Assembly: GCA_903907865.1 (NCBI GenBank)
Contig: CAIVPR010000088.1
Coordinates: forward strand, 62,001-126,000
Length of the DNA: 64,000 bases
DNA from: an uncultured Acidobacteriia bacterium
Lineage (GTDB): Bacteria; Acidobacteriota; Terriglobia; Bryobacterales; Bryobacteraceae
Direction: 5' to 3'
The position numbers were made by a program, and so were the translations under genes. The notes beneath the pieces were generated by a model. The model had not been told where the DNA came from and searched no databases. It saw only the letters and a program-made list of their open reading frames with translations. Positions 39,175 to 46,953 of this stretch are shown here, piece by piece. The stretch's first letter is position 1. Each line of letters begins with the position of its first letter.

Positions 39175-39310
39175 TTAGATCCGAGCCCGGACACGGTCGG
39201 ATGCGGCGGCGGCATTATCGAGGCGTGCGGTCGTCTCGTCCCACCGGAGCACCTTCCTATCTGTGCCTGCGCGGACGCCGTGGAATTGCTCGCGAACATC
39301 GCCGGGTGCG
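39175..39310 (-). pseudogene. Relic of the M14 carboxypeptidase N-terminal region
   Basis: The minus strand reads EQFHGVRAGTDRKVLRW and DNAAAASDRVRARI before a TAA at 39177-39175, matching EQFLGFRVGTDKKLVRW and DKAAAASDRVRVRD of the intact gene at 35.1-37.7 kb. Nucleotide similarity is clear over about 120 bp, with no gaps. Nothing else of the gene remains. Together with a short GC-rich imperfect hairpin near 39465-39510, this is what fills the 475-bp gap between the HEPN-like gene and the first transglutaminase. Confidence 0.75.
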
Positions 39311-39570
39311 ACCACTCACCGGACACCGACATTGGACAATGGCGTGCGGTCGATTCCCGAGGCATAGCTCATGCCCGCATCATCGGCACCAAACACTGGG
39401 GCACCAAGAATTGGCGGCAAATTTAGCCGCAGACATCCCGTCCAGAACCTGACATACTAGGGGCAGTGGCGCGGTAACGTTTGTTAGCCGCCGCGCCATC
39501 AGAAACCAGGCCAACCGGTTCAGCGTTCGAACCCGCCCAGCGCAGCAATCTGCGAGAAACCAAGGTTCCC

Positions 39571-40398
39571 ATGCACTTCCGCGTCGGCTATGAACTGATT
39601 TACAGCTTTCCGCAACCGACACCGATCATCCTTGTCGTAAACATCCACGACTCGCGGGCGTCGGACATCATCGTCCCGGATCTAATCGCCACAGATCCAT
39701 GGATTCCACTGACCTCCTACCGCGACGTTTTTCGAAACCAATGCAACCGTCTCATGGCTCCCGCCGGCCGGCTGAGGTTTTCGACCAACGCCATCGTGCG
39801 GGATAGCGGGGAGCCGGATCAGCAGCCATCCAACGCCACCCAAGATTCCGTGGAGGATCTGCCGGTAGATACCCTGGTGTTCCTGCTTGGCAGCCGCTAT
39901 TGCGAAACCGACCTGCTGAGTCCGATGGCATGGCAACTTTTTGGAGGCACCGAACCAGGGTACCCGAGGGTACAGGCCATTTACGACTATGTGCACAACC
40001 ACATCCGGTTCGACTACCAGATGGCCAGCGCCACCCGCAGCGCCGCCCAGGCTTTTCAGCATCGGACGGGCGTATGCCGCGACTACGCGCATCTCGCGAT
40101 CACGTTTTGCCGCTGCATGAACATTCCGGCGCGTTACTGCACGGGCTATCTGAGCGATATCGGAACAGCGTTGCCCTACCCGCCGGGCGATTTCGCGGCT
40201 TGGATGGAAGTTTGGGTGGGCGGACGCTGGCAGCTGTTCGACCCTCGGAACAACGTGCCGCGCATCGGCCGGATCTTGATGGCACGGGGCCGGGACGCTT
40301 CCGATGTCGCGATCGCCACCACGTTCGGCCCCAACTACTTGGAGAGTTTTCTGGTGTGGACCGACGAGATCCTTGAGGTGGCGCAAGCCAACAACTAA
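39571..40398 (+). CDS. Transglutaminase-like cysteine protease-fold protein
   Basis: A 275-aa protein from ATG 39571. It has an N-terminal beta domain (MHFRVGYELIYSFPQPTPII) and a transglutaminase-like core. The catalytic-type Cys is in TGVCRDYAHLAITFCR. The position where the family usually has HAW reads DFAAWMEVWVGGRWQLFDPR, so the catalytic His appears to be replaced by Ala; related proteins of this subgroup can have Ser there (from memory). It shares a TAATG junction with the next transglutaminase gene, and both precede an N-formylglutamate amidohydrolase gene, an association seen in amidoligase-type operons. Confidence 0.85.
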   Translation: MHFRVGYELIYSFPQPTPIILVVNIHDSRASDIIVPDLIATDPWIPLTSYRDVFRNQCNRLMAPAGRLRFSTNAIVRDSGEPDQQPSNATQDSVEDLPVDTLVFLLGSRYCETDLLSPMAWQLFGGTEPGYPRVQAIYDYVHNHIRFDYQMASATRSAAQAFQHRTGVCRDYAHLAITFCRCMNIPARYCTGYLSDIGTALPYPPGDFAAWMEVWVGGRWQLFDPRNNVPRIGRILMARGRDASDVAIATTFGPNYLESFLVWTDEILEVAQANN

Positions 40399-41303
40399 TG
40401 TCCTTCCTTACGGTGCACCACACCACCACCTACCGTTACCGCGTGCCCGTCAGCCTGGGGGAACACCGGATGATGTTTCGCCCCCGCGAAAGTCACGATT
40501 TGCGGCTGATCCGGACGAGTCTGGCGATCAGCCCCCAGCCTACCCACCTGCGCTGGCTGCACGATCCCTTCGACAACTCTGTTGCGGTAGCGGATTTCGA
40601 AGGGTCCACGAAGGAACTGCGCTTTGAAAGCACCGTGACGTTGGAGCACTTCGAAGTCTTCCCGCCGGAATACCCGCTCGAAGAGTACGCGCGCACCTAT
40701 CCGTTCCGGTATGCGGACGAAGACTTTCCAAGTTTGGGGTGCGCCTTGGCGCGGCAATATCCGGGTGATCGCGTTTCCAAATGGGCACTCCAGTTTCTGG
40801 ATCCGGCGGAGAGTACGGGCACGATGAAGGTGCTCGGTGCCATGAACCGCGGAATTCAGGAGCAGTTCATATATACCCGCCGCGTGGAAAAGGGCGTACA
40901 AACCCCGGAAGAGACGCTCAAGTTCGGGCGTGGCAGTTGCCGCGATTTCGCAGTTCTTATGATGGAGGCGGCGCGGTCCTTGGGCGTCGCCGCGCGCTTT
41001 GTGAGCGGCTATATATTTAGTCCCGGCTGTTCGAGTCCTGACTGTTCGGAGGTCGACGGGAGCGCGAAGCCGACGACGACTGGAGGCGGCGCGACACATG
41101 CTTGGATCCAGGCCTACCTGCCGGGCGCGGGTTGGATTGATTTCGACCCGACGAATTGCATCGTGGGTAACCGGAACCTGATCCGTGTGGCGGTCGCCTG
41201 GGCACCGGAACATGTCTTGCCTTTGTGGGGAACCTACGCAGGTCCCGCAAACGCGTTCCTGGATATGGACGTCAGCGTGACGGTAACGGAAGCGAACGGG
41301 TGA
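40398..41303 (+). CDS. Transglutaminase family protein, full catalytic triad
   Basis: A 301-aa protein with an N-terminal transglutaminase-associated beta domain (MSFLTVHHTTTYRYRVPVSL, typical opening) and a core with the catalytic Cys in GSCRDFAVLMMEAAR, the His in ATHAWIQAYLPGAGW and the Asp in IDFDPTN. The family cleaves or forms isopeptide/peptide bonds. Its start overlaps the upstream gene by 1 bp and its stop overlaps the GTG of the next gene, so three genes are translated in series. Confidence 0.9.
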   Translation: MSFLTVHHTTTYRYRVPVSLGEHRMMFRPRESHDLRLIRTSLAISPQPTHLRWLHDPFDNSVAVADFEGSTKELRFESTVTLEHFEVFPPEYPLEEYARTYPFRYADEDFPSLGCALARQYPGDRVSKWALQFLDPAESTGTMKVLGAMNRGIQEQFIYTRRVEKGVQTPEETLKFGRGSCRDFAVLMMEAARSLGVAARFVSGYIFSPGCSSPDCSEVDGSAKPTTTGGGATHAWIQAYLPGAGWIDFDPTNCIVGNRNLIRVAVAWAPEHVLPLWGTYAGPANAFLDMDVSVTVTEANG

Positions 41304-42019
41304 CGTTGACGAGAGTCCTTCGCCCGCAGGGGTCCGGCCGGTATGTTCTGTTTTGCGACCACGCCAGTAACCACATTCCGAGTGAACTGAAGGATCTTGG
41401 CTTGCCCGCGCCCGAGCTCGAGCGGCACATTGCCTGGGATATCGGAGCGGCGGGTGTCACGGAGGCGCTTTCCGAGATTCTGGACGCGCCTGCGGTGCTG
41501 TCCGGCGTGTCGCGCCTCGTGATCGATTGCAATCGTCAATTGAACTGTCACGACCTCATTCCCGAGGCCAGCGATGGAACCGTGATTCCGGGGAATGTCG
41601 GGCTGACTGAGACTGAGAGAGCTTCCCGAATTGCGCGGTGGTTCCATTCCTATCATGATGCCGTCGAGGCCGTCCTTGCCGATCGGGAGTCTCGGGGGAT
41701 ACCGACGGTCGCGATCTCCGTGCATTCCATGACTGCCTGTCTGGGAGGTGGTAGTCCGAGGCCGTGGCAGATTTCCCTGTCGAGTGGTCTCGACCGTACG
41801 ATGACCGACCCTACACTCGCTGCGCTGCGCCGACCGGGTGACGTGGTGGTGGGGGACAACGAGCCTTACGACATGGATCCGGCGGTGGACTACAGCACTC
41901 CCTTCCACGCTTTGCGCCGGGAATTGCAGTATCTTCAGGTGGAGTTCCGGCAGGACGAGATTGCCGATGTGGAGGGCCAGGTTCGATGGGCGCGGCGTTT
42001 CGCGGAAGCGCTTGGGTGA
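41300..42019 (+). CDS. N-formylglutamate amidohydrolase family protein
   Basis: A 239-aa zinc amidohydrolase from GTG 41300, which overlaps the upstream stop (GTGA). Motifs are LFCDHASNHIPSEL near the N-terminus, RLVIDCNRQL, and SVHSMTACLGG for metal binding and catalysis. Canonical members release formate from N-formylglutamate in histidine breakdown, but no hut genes are near. The two upstream transglutaminase genes suggest instead a role in processing an amide-linked peptide product (inference). Confidence 0.88.
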   Translation: MTLTRVLRPQGSGRYVLFCDHASNHIPSELKDLGLPAPELERHIAWDIGAAGVTEALSEILDAPAVLSGVSRLVIDCNRQLNCHDLIPEASDGTVIPGNVGLTETERASRIARWFHSYHDAVEAVLADRESRGIPTVAISVHSMTACLGGGSPRPWQISLSSGLDRTMTDPTLAALRRPGDVVVGDNEPYDMDPAVDYSTPFHALRRELQYLQVEFRQDEIADVEGQVRWARRFAEALG

Positions 42020-42094
42020 CAGGCATCTGTTGAATCGACAACGGTTCGCCGTGGAGCGGAGACCCTCTGGTCCGGGGGCACGAGCGGTTCCGGG

Positions 42095-42433
42095 TCAAAT
42101 CTCCATCACCAAACGCAGCCCTTGGTCCACTCGCTCCATGGTCTTTCGTGGCAAGGTACCCGAGAACTCGGCCATGAACCGCCGATCCACGGTGAGGATT
42201 TGAGAGACGTTGACGACCGACTCCCGCGTCAACCCTGCGGTGCCAACTGGCAGGCAGACATTTCCGGGCGCGGCGGCAATCCCGAGATTCGACGAAATGA
42301 TCGCGATCAGGACAGTCTGGATTCGGCTGGCATTGAAACTATCGGCCTGAATGATCAGGGCGGGTCGGCGAAAACCCGGCTCGCTACCTCTTGGCTCCGG
42401 CAAGTCTGCCCACCAAATCTCACCGCGCCGCAT
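42095..42433 (-). CDS. mazF: MazF/PemK-type endoribonuclease toxin
   Basis: A 112-aa toxin with the MazF/PemK signature MRRGEIWWADLPEPRGSEPG, then RRPALIIQADSFNASRIQTV and ESVVNVSQILTVDRR; the conserved Arg and Ser/Thr active-site positions are present. It cleaves mRNA at short motifs. It starts 3 bp after its antitoxin gene. Intact length for the family (about 105-120 aa). Confidence 0.92.
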   Translation of the reverse strand: MRRGEIWWADLPEPRGSEPGFRRPALIIQADSFNASRIQTVLIAIISSNLGIAAAPGNVCLPVGTAGLTRESVVNVSQILTVDRRFMAEFSGTLPRKTMERVDQGLRLVMEI

Positions 42434-42436
42434 GGC

Positions 42437-42673
42437 TCACCAAGCCTCTTTCGGTATTGATTTCAGCGCCGCGGCGATCATTGCTGGTTCTACTGCCGAC
42501 ACCTGCTGCGAATACACCTCGTCCAACGCCGACGTAATTTCGCTGGGAGTTCGCCGGTCGAGAAACTCCTCGAGTGCGACTGAATAAAGTCGGCTACGGG
42601 TCATTCTTAGGTCACGCGCCGAGTCCTCAGCGCGACGGTAGAGCTCATCGGATATCGAAACAACGGCCTTCAC
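42437..42673 (-). CDS. mazE: MazE-type ribbon-helix-helix antitoxin
   Basis: A 78-aa protein from GTG 42673 with a ribbon-helix-helix N-terminus (VKAVVSISDELYRRAEDSAR, then TRSRLYSVALEEFL) and an acidic toxin-binding tail (SALDEVYSQQVSAVE). It represses its own operon and binds MazF. The frame stays open far upstream, but there it is antisense to the aldehyde dehydrogenase gene. A TATACT box lies just 8 bp upstream of the start, within the 61-bp divergent intergenic space. Confidence 0.85.
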   Translation of the reverse strand: MKAVVSISDELYRRAEDSARDLRMTRSRLYSVALEEFLDRRTPSEITSALDEVYSQQVSAVEPAMIAAALKSIPKEAW

Positions 42674-42734
42674 ACCTCGGAGTATACCGCCGCTCCAGCC
42701 GTGGGAAACACCGCCATTCGATAAGCTACGGGGT

Positions 42735-44150
42735 ATGACCGAATACCCGATGTGGATCGACGGGGCCGAAGTGCGCACCTCCGAAGCCCGCCCCGTGCGC
42801 GTGCCTTTCGACGGAGGGGTCGCCGGGCAGATCTTCCTTGCCGGTGCCGAGCAGGTGGATGCCGCCGTGGCCGCCGCCAAGCGCGCCGCACCTTTAATGA
42901 AGGCGACGAGCCGGCACGAGCGGTATACGATTCTGTCGTCCTCCCATCGGATCCTGGGTGAGCGCAGGGAAGAGATGGCTCGGGCGATTTCCAGCGAGTC
43001 CGGCAAGCCGATCCGAGAGGCGCGGGTCGAGGTGGAGCGCGGCATGATGACGCTGCTCTTCTCCGCCGAGGAGGCGCACAGGCTACATGGCGAGGAAGTG
43101 CCTCTTGACGCCCATCCCGGCGGCAAGGGGAAGACCGGACTGCTGGTGCGCGAGCCGCTGGGGGTGATCGCGGCCATCACGCCGTTCAATTTCCCGCTGA
43201 ACCTGGCGCTGCACAAGATCGGGCCCGCCATCGCTGCGGGGAATACCATCGTCCACAAGCCCGCGTCGACCACGCCCATCAGCGGCATCTTGCTGGCGCG
43301 GATTTTCCACGACGCCGGGCTGCCCGCGGGTGCCCTGAACGTGGTGACCGGGCCAGGCGGAATCGTCGGAGACGCGCTGACTGTGGATCCGAGGGTCGCG
43401 ATGGTGACCTTCACCGGCAGCCCGGAGGTCGGGCTGCGGATCCGGAACCTGGCGGGGCTGAAACGGGTCACGCTGGAGCTGGGGTCGAACTCGGCGGTGA
43501 TCATCGAGGCTGACGCGGACCTCGACAAGGCGATCCCGAAGTGCGTGGCCGGGGCGTTCGCGCATTCCGGGCAGGTATGCATCTCCGTGCAGCGGATTTT
43601 CGCGCAAGAATCCGTGGTCGACCAAGTGGTGGAACGGATGGCGGAGATCGCGTCGAAGATGCGGATCGGGCATCCGCTGGAGGACGCGACCGAGATCAGT
43701 TCGCTGATCACCGAGGACGAGGCCAAGCGCGTGGAATTGTGGATCGGCGAGGCGCGCGACGGCGGTGCCAGCGTGGTGACCGGCGGCGACCGCAGCGGCA
43801 CTACGATTGCCCCGACGATCTTGCGGGACGTTCCGGCGGTGGCGAAGCTCTGCGCGAAAGAGGCCTTCGGGCCGGTGGTGGTGGTGAATTCGTACCGCAC
43901 ACTGGACGACGCCATCGCGATGGTGAACGATTCCGACTACGGCCTCCAGGCTGGAATGTACACGCGCGATCTGGAAAAGGCCTTCCGGGCCGCGCGCGAG
44001 GTGCACGTCGGCGGCTTCCATATCAACGAGATCCCGGCGTGGCGCGTCGACCAGATGCCCTACGGTGGCGTGAAGCTTTCGGGAACCGGCCGGGAGGGTC
44101 CGAAGTACGCCGTCGAGGAAATGACGGAACTGAAATTGATCAGCTGGTGA
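42735..44150 (+). CDS. Aldehyde dehydrogenase family protein
   Basis: A 471-aa NAD(P)+-dependent aldehyde dehydrogenase. The general-base Glu is in RVTLELGSNSAVII, the nucleophilic Cys in HSGQVCISVQRI, and the cofactor loop in TFTGSPEVGLRIR. PFNFPLNLALHKIGPA is the usual N-terminal binding segment. The best matches among named families would be lactaldehyde/glyceraldehyde-3-phosphate (phosphonoacetaldehyde-like) dehydrogenases, but the substrate is not determinable. It is divergent from mazEF and ends about 35 bp before the sigma-factor gene. Confidence 0.92.
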   Translation: MTEYPMWIDGAEVRTSEARPVRVPFDGGVAGQIFLAGAEQVDAAVAAAKRAAPLMKATSRHERYTILSSSHRILGERREEMARAISSESGKPIREARVEVERGMMTLLFSAEEAHRLHGEEVPLDAHPGGKGKTGLLVREPLGVIAAITPFNFPLNLALHKIGPAIAAGNTIVHKPASTTPISGILLARIFHDAGLPAGALNVVTGPGGIVGDALTVDPRVAMVTFTGSPEVGLRIRNLAGLKRVTLELGSNSAVIIEADADLDKAIPKCVAGAFAHSGQVCISVQRIFAQESVVDQVVERMAEIASKMRIGHPLEDATEISSLITEDEAKRVELWIGEARDGGASVVTGGDRSGTTIAPTILRDVPAVAKLCAKEAFGPVVVVNSYRTLDDAIAMVNDSDYGLQAGMYTRDLEKAFRAAREVHVGGFHINEIPAWRVDQMPYGGVKLSGTGREGPKYAVEEMTELKLISW

Positions 44151-44184
44151 CGTTTTTGAAGTGCGTGCGTCGAAAGAAAACGAG

Positions 44185-44802
44185 ATGTACGCGGAAACGC
44201 TGAGCACAAGAATCGTGGCAACAGTGCCGAGCATGGACGAAGCCAGCCTGATCCGGGCGGCCCAAAAGGGCGATCAGGACGCTTTCGAGCGATTGGTGCG
44301 CACGTACGACCAGAGTGTGCTGCGCATCGCGATGAACCTGCTGCGCGCACCCGAAGAAGCCCGCGACGTCTACCAAGAGACCTTCCTCAAGGTTTACAAG
44401 AACCTGAACTCGTTCCGATTCGACTGCTCGTTCCACACCTGGCTGTATCGGATCGCCACCAACATCTGCCTCGACCATCTGCGACGACGCAAGGTGCGGC
44501 GGGAGGAATCGGCCGTGGCGGAGACCTCGGAGGGCACGGTGGACAGGATGTCGACGTTCGTTGAATCGGCCCCGCATGCCAACCCGGAACGGCAGACGTG
44601 GAACCGGCAGCTTTCGAGCAAGATTTCCGGCGCGCTGGAGGATTTGACGCCGCGCGAGCGCACGGTGTTCGAGTTGCGGCATTACGAAGGTTTGAGACTG
44701 CGGGCCATCGGCGAGATGCTGGGCACCACCGAGGAAGCAGCCAAGAACTGCCTGTTCCGGGCCACGCAGAAGATGAGGGTAAGTTTGGAGTCGTTCGCAT
44801 GA
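44185..44802 (+). CDS. ECF-type RNA polymerase sigma factor
   Basis: A sigma-70-family regulator of about 205 aa. Region 2 reads AFERLVRTYDQSVLRIAMNL and YQETFLKVYKNLNSFRFDCS, then TWLYRIATNICLDHLRRRK. Region 4 reads LTPRERTVFELRHYEGLRLR and AIGEMLGTTEEAAKNCLFRA. It reads as a typical ECF sigma that binds core RNA polymerase. The start is ATG 44185 or GTG 44161. Its stop overlaps the start of the anti-sigma gene (ATGA), as usual for a sigma/anti-sigma pair. Confidence 0.92.
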   Translation: MYAETLSTRIVATVPSMDEASLIRAAQKGDQDAFERLVRTYDQSVLRIAMNLLRAPEEARDVYQETFLKVYKNLNSFRFDCSFHTWLYRIATNICLDHLRRRKVRREESAVAETSEGTVDRMSTFVESAPHANPERQTWNRQLSSKISGALEDLTPRERTVFELRHYEGLRLRAIGEMLGTTEEAAKNCLFRATQKMRVSLESFA

Positions 44803-45731
44803 GCCGGGTTTTGGATTGTACGGAAATCGTGAATGAGATTCCGTTCTACTGCTACGGCGAGGTGTCGTCGGAAGTGGAGGAGCGGATCGAGGCGCATTTG
44901 GCGGCCTGTGCCGGGTGCCGGGGTGAGTTGGCGCGGCACAAGGCATTCCTGGAGTTGATGGACGCACGCGAAGTGCCCGCATCTGTACTGGGCGAGGACG
45001 CGATGCTGGCGTCCTGTAGGGCGACGTTGCGGGGTGCGGTGGCGGCGGAATCGGAGCCACGGAGTTCCGGTTGGCTGAACGCGCTGCGGAACTTCTCGCG
45101 GTTCCAGATCCCGTTCCAAGTGCCGGTTGGCGCGGTGGCGCTGGTGGCGCTCGGGTTCCTTGCGGCAAGGGTGACGCCGGTGCGGTTCGGCGGCGTGGCA
45201 CAGGCTGGCGTGGGAGACGCGATGTTTTCCAACATCCGGTCGGTCGAGGCCGATCCCGGCGGCGGGGTGCGGATCGCCGTGGATGAGGTTCGTCGGCGGG
45301 TGGTGACCGGGAGTCCGCGCGATGCGCAGATCCAGGAACTGCTGGTGTCGGCGGTGCGCGAGGAGTCGAATCCTGGCCTGCGGGTGGAATCGATTTCGAT
45401 TCTGAAGGACGGTGCCGATCTGGAGTCTGTGCGGACGGCGCTGCTCGACGCGTTGACACACGACCCGAATCCGGGTGTGCGGTTGAAGGCGCTCGATGGG
45501 CTCAAGGGCTGGGCGGGGAATCCGGTGGTGCGGCGGCGGCTGGCGGAAGTGTTGCTGAGGGACGACAACCCCGGGGTGCGGATCCAGGCGATCGACCTGC
45601 TGACTGCGCACCGCGACGATTCGATTGTCGGGGTGCTGCAGAATGTGGTGCAACGCGAGGACAACGACTACGTGCGGACGCGGACCACGAAGTTGCTGGA
45701 GGAGATGGGCGCGTCGGTGGGGACGTATTGA
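44799..45731 (+). CDS. Anti-sigma factor, zinc-finger N-terminus with extracytoplasmic HEAT repeats
   Basis: A 310-aa membrane anti-sigma protein. The N-terminus has the zf-HC2 pattern IEAHLAACAGCRGELARHK (HxxxCxxC). A single helix (VPVGAVALVALGFLAARVTP, about residues 108-127) anchors it. The periplasmic half is built from HEAT-like repeats (for example NPGLRVESISILKDGADLES, NPGVRLKALDGLKGWAGNPV, NPGVRIQAIDLLTAHRDDSI), an unusual sensor for this class. ATGA overlap with the sigma-factor gene. Confidence 0.88.
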   Translation: MSRVLDCTEIVNEIPFYCYGEVSSEVEERIEAHLAACAGCRGELARHKAFLELMDAREVPASVLGEDAMLASCRATLRGAVAAESEPRSSGWLNALRNFSRFQIPFQVPVGAVALVALGFLAARVTPVRFGGVAQAGVGDAMFSNIRSVEADPGGGVRIAVDEVRRRVVTGSPRDAQIQELLVSAVREESNPGLRVESISILKDGADLESVRTALLDALTHDPNPGVRLKALDGLKGWAGNPVVRRRLAEVLLRDDNPGVRIQAIDLLTAHRDDSIVGVLQNVVQREDNDYVRTRTTKLLEEMGASVGTY

Positions 45732-45733
45732 GT

Positions 45734-46087
45734 ATGGACGGGGATCAGGCGCGCCGGTTCGCCGCGGAATGGATCGCGGCTTGGAACAGCCACAATCTAG
45801 ATGCTGTCCTGGAGCACTACGACGATTCGGTGCGGCTGACGTCGCCCGCGGCGGCGCGGATCCTAGGGGATCCGGCCGGCACTATCGAAGGCAAGGCCGC
45901 GTTGCGGGCATACTTCGCGCGGGCACTTGAGGTGTATCCGGATTTGCAGTTTGAGCTCATGGACGTGATGTGGGGCTTGGCGAGTGTCGTTCTGTACTAC
46001 AGGAACCAAGTGGGCACATGTGGAGAGTTCATGGAGTTGAACGTGGTGGGGAAGGTTGTGCGGGTCGTGGCGAACTACGCGGGTTAG
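45734..46087 (+). CDS. SnoaL-like/NTF2-fold protein
   Basis: A 117-aa protein of the SnoaL-like (NTF2-fold) superfamily: an N-terminal helix (ARRFAAEWIAAWNSHNLDAV) followed by HYDDSVRLTSPAAARILG and a sheet ending in VVRVVANYAG. Members are small hydrolases, isomerases or binding domains; no catalytic residues can be named. ATG 45734 is chosen; a TTG at 45728 overlapping the upstream stop is an alternative. It follows the anti-sigma gene by 2 bp on the same strand, possibly as the third gene of that operon. Confidence 0.75.
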   Translation: MDGDQARRFAAEWIAAWNSHNLDAVLEHYDDSVRLTSPAAARILGDPAGTIEGKAALRAYFARALEVYPDLQFELMDVMWGLASVVLYYRNQVGTCGEFMELNVVGKVVRVVANYAG

Positions 46088-46197
46088 GGGCATCGAAAGC
46101 TACCACCCACAGGTATGGCCCTTCTGCTCTAGAATTGGATTTGAGCACGCCGTGGGGCTGGCGGTTCCACGACTGGATTGCTCCCGATCTTATTCAC

Positions 46198-46953
46198 ATG
46201 AAAATAGTGCCGAATGAATTGGATGCGTGGACCAGTGCGCTTGCCCACGTATTTAGCTGCGCCGCCATCATCGCCGCTGGCTGGTGGTTCATCTATACAA
46301 CGCAGTTCAAGCCTCGAGTTCAGTTCGAGATCGAATGTCGGTTCTACCCGATTGACCCGTTGCACCAAAGGTGCTTGGCAGAAGTCGCTCTTGTCTTCGA
46401 GAACAAGGGATTTGTGGAGCATCGCCTCTACGATCTCTCTGTCTCGCTTCACGGCTTACACCAAACGGCGGGGCCCCCATCCTTGGGGACTGGGCGCGTC
46501 TTCGGGACCTCGCTTTTTCCGTGCCAGGTCATCATTCCTACGAAGTACAGGTGGTACTTCGTTCGACCGGGAGTTCGGCAGACAATAACACACCAAGTAG
46601 TCCTCAAGTCTCCGGGCCCATTGGTGCAAGTAACGGCTGGCTTCTCCTATCAGAAGAACTCAGAATGGCCTCATACGGCCCGCCGCGTCTTCGCGGTTCC
46701 GCCCGATGCCGCAGGGATCGGCAGAGGCGTTGCAGGAGACGGACTCATGAACAAATACCGGAGCGATGCCATGGCCGCAGTCCACGGGGCGATGGTTGCC
46801 CTACACAAAATCGGCACCATCGACGAGCCAACCATGCGGGAGTTCGACGAGGCCTGCCTGACGCGCGCCCACTTCGGCTCAGGAACTGAGGCGCAGGCCG
46901 AAAACATCCTCGGCCAGGGCCAATGCCCCGACCACCCCCGCACGGTCGCCTAG
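46198..46953 (+). CDS. Hypothetical membrane-anchored protein reading into an antitoxin fragment
   Basis: From ATG 46198 a 251-aa frame. Residues about 12-34 form one membrane helix (FSCAAIIAAGWWFIYTTQFK nearby), followed by a beta-rich domain with EIECRFYPIDPLHQRCLAEV and YRWYFVRPGVRQTITHQVVL. No family is recognised. After about residue 180 the same frame passes into an antitoxin fragment and then into antisense of the fructokinase gene before stopping, so the natural end of the gene appears to have been lost by a deletion. TTG 46135 is another possible start. Less GC-rich than its neighbours. Confidence 0.55.
   Translation: MKIVPNELDAWTSALAHVFSCAAIIAAGWWFIYTTQFKPRVQFEIECRFYPIDPLHQRCLAEVALVFENKGFVEHRLYDLSVSLHGLHQTAGPPSLGTGRVFGTSLFPCQVIIPTKYRWYFVRPGVRQTITHQVVLKSPGPLVQVTAGFSYQKNSEWPHTARRVFAVPPDAAGIGRGVAGDGLMNKYRSDAMAAVHGAMVALHKIGTIDEPTMREFDEACLTRAHFGSGTEAQAENILGQGQCPDHPRTVA
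46747..46863 (+). pseudogene. N-terminal fragment of an XRE antitoxin (HigA/NadS-like)
   Basis: ATG 46747, with GGAGA 7 nt upstream, reads MNKYRSDAMAAVHGAMVALH and then KIGTIDEPTMREFDEACLT. This matches the N-terminus of the short XRE antitoxins that start MxKYxSDAxAAIHE and usually continue PVxxLTPEEIxALRE with the helix-turn-helix. Here the match stops after CLT, and 16 bp later lies the 3' end of the fructokinase gene, so the DNA-binding half is gone. No toxin partner remains. Confidence 0.65.

Noticed and set aside
39096-39365. N-terminal extension of the HEPN-like protein by 90 codons
   Set aside because: The extension runs through the carboxypeptidase relic in a different frame, so it is not conserved coding sequence.
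42674-43915. Upstream extension of the mazE frame over 400 codons
   Set aside because: Antisense to the aldehyde dehydrogenase gene; Ser-rich and without antitoxin features before the GTG at 42673.
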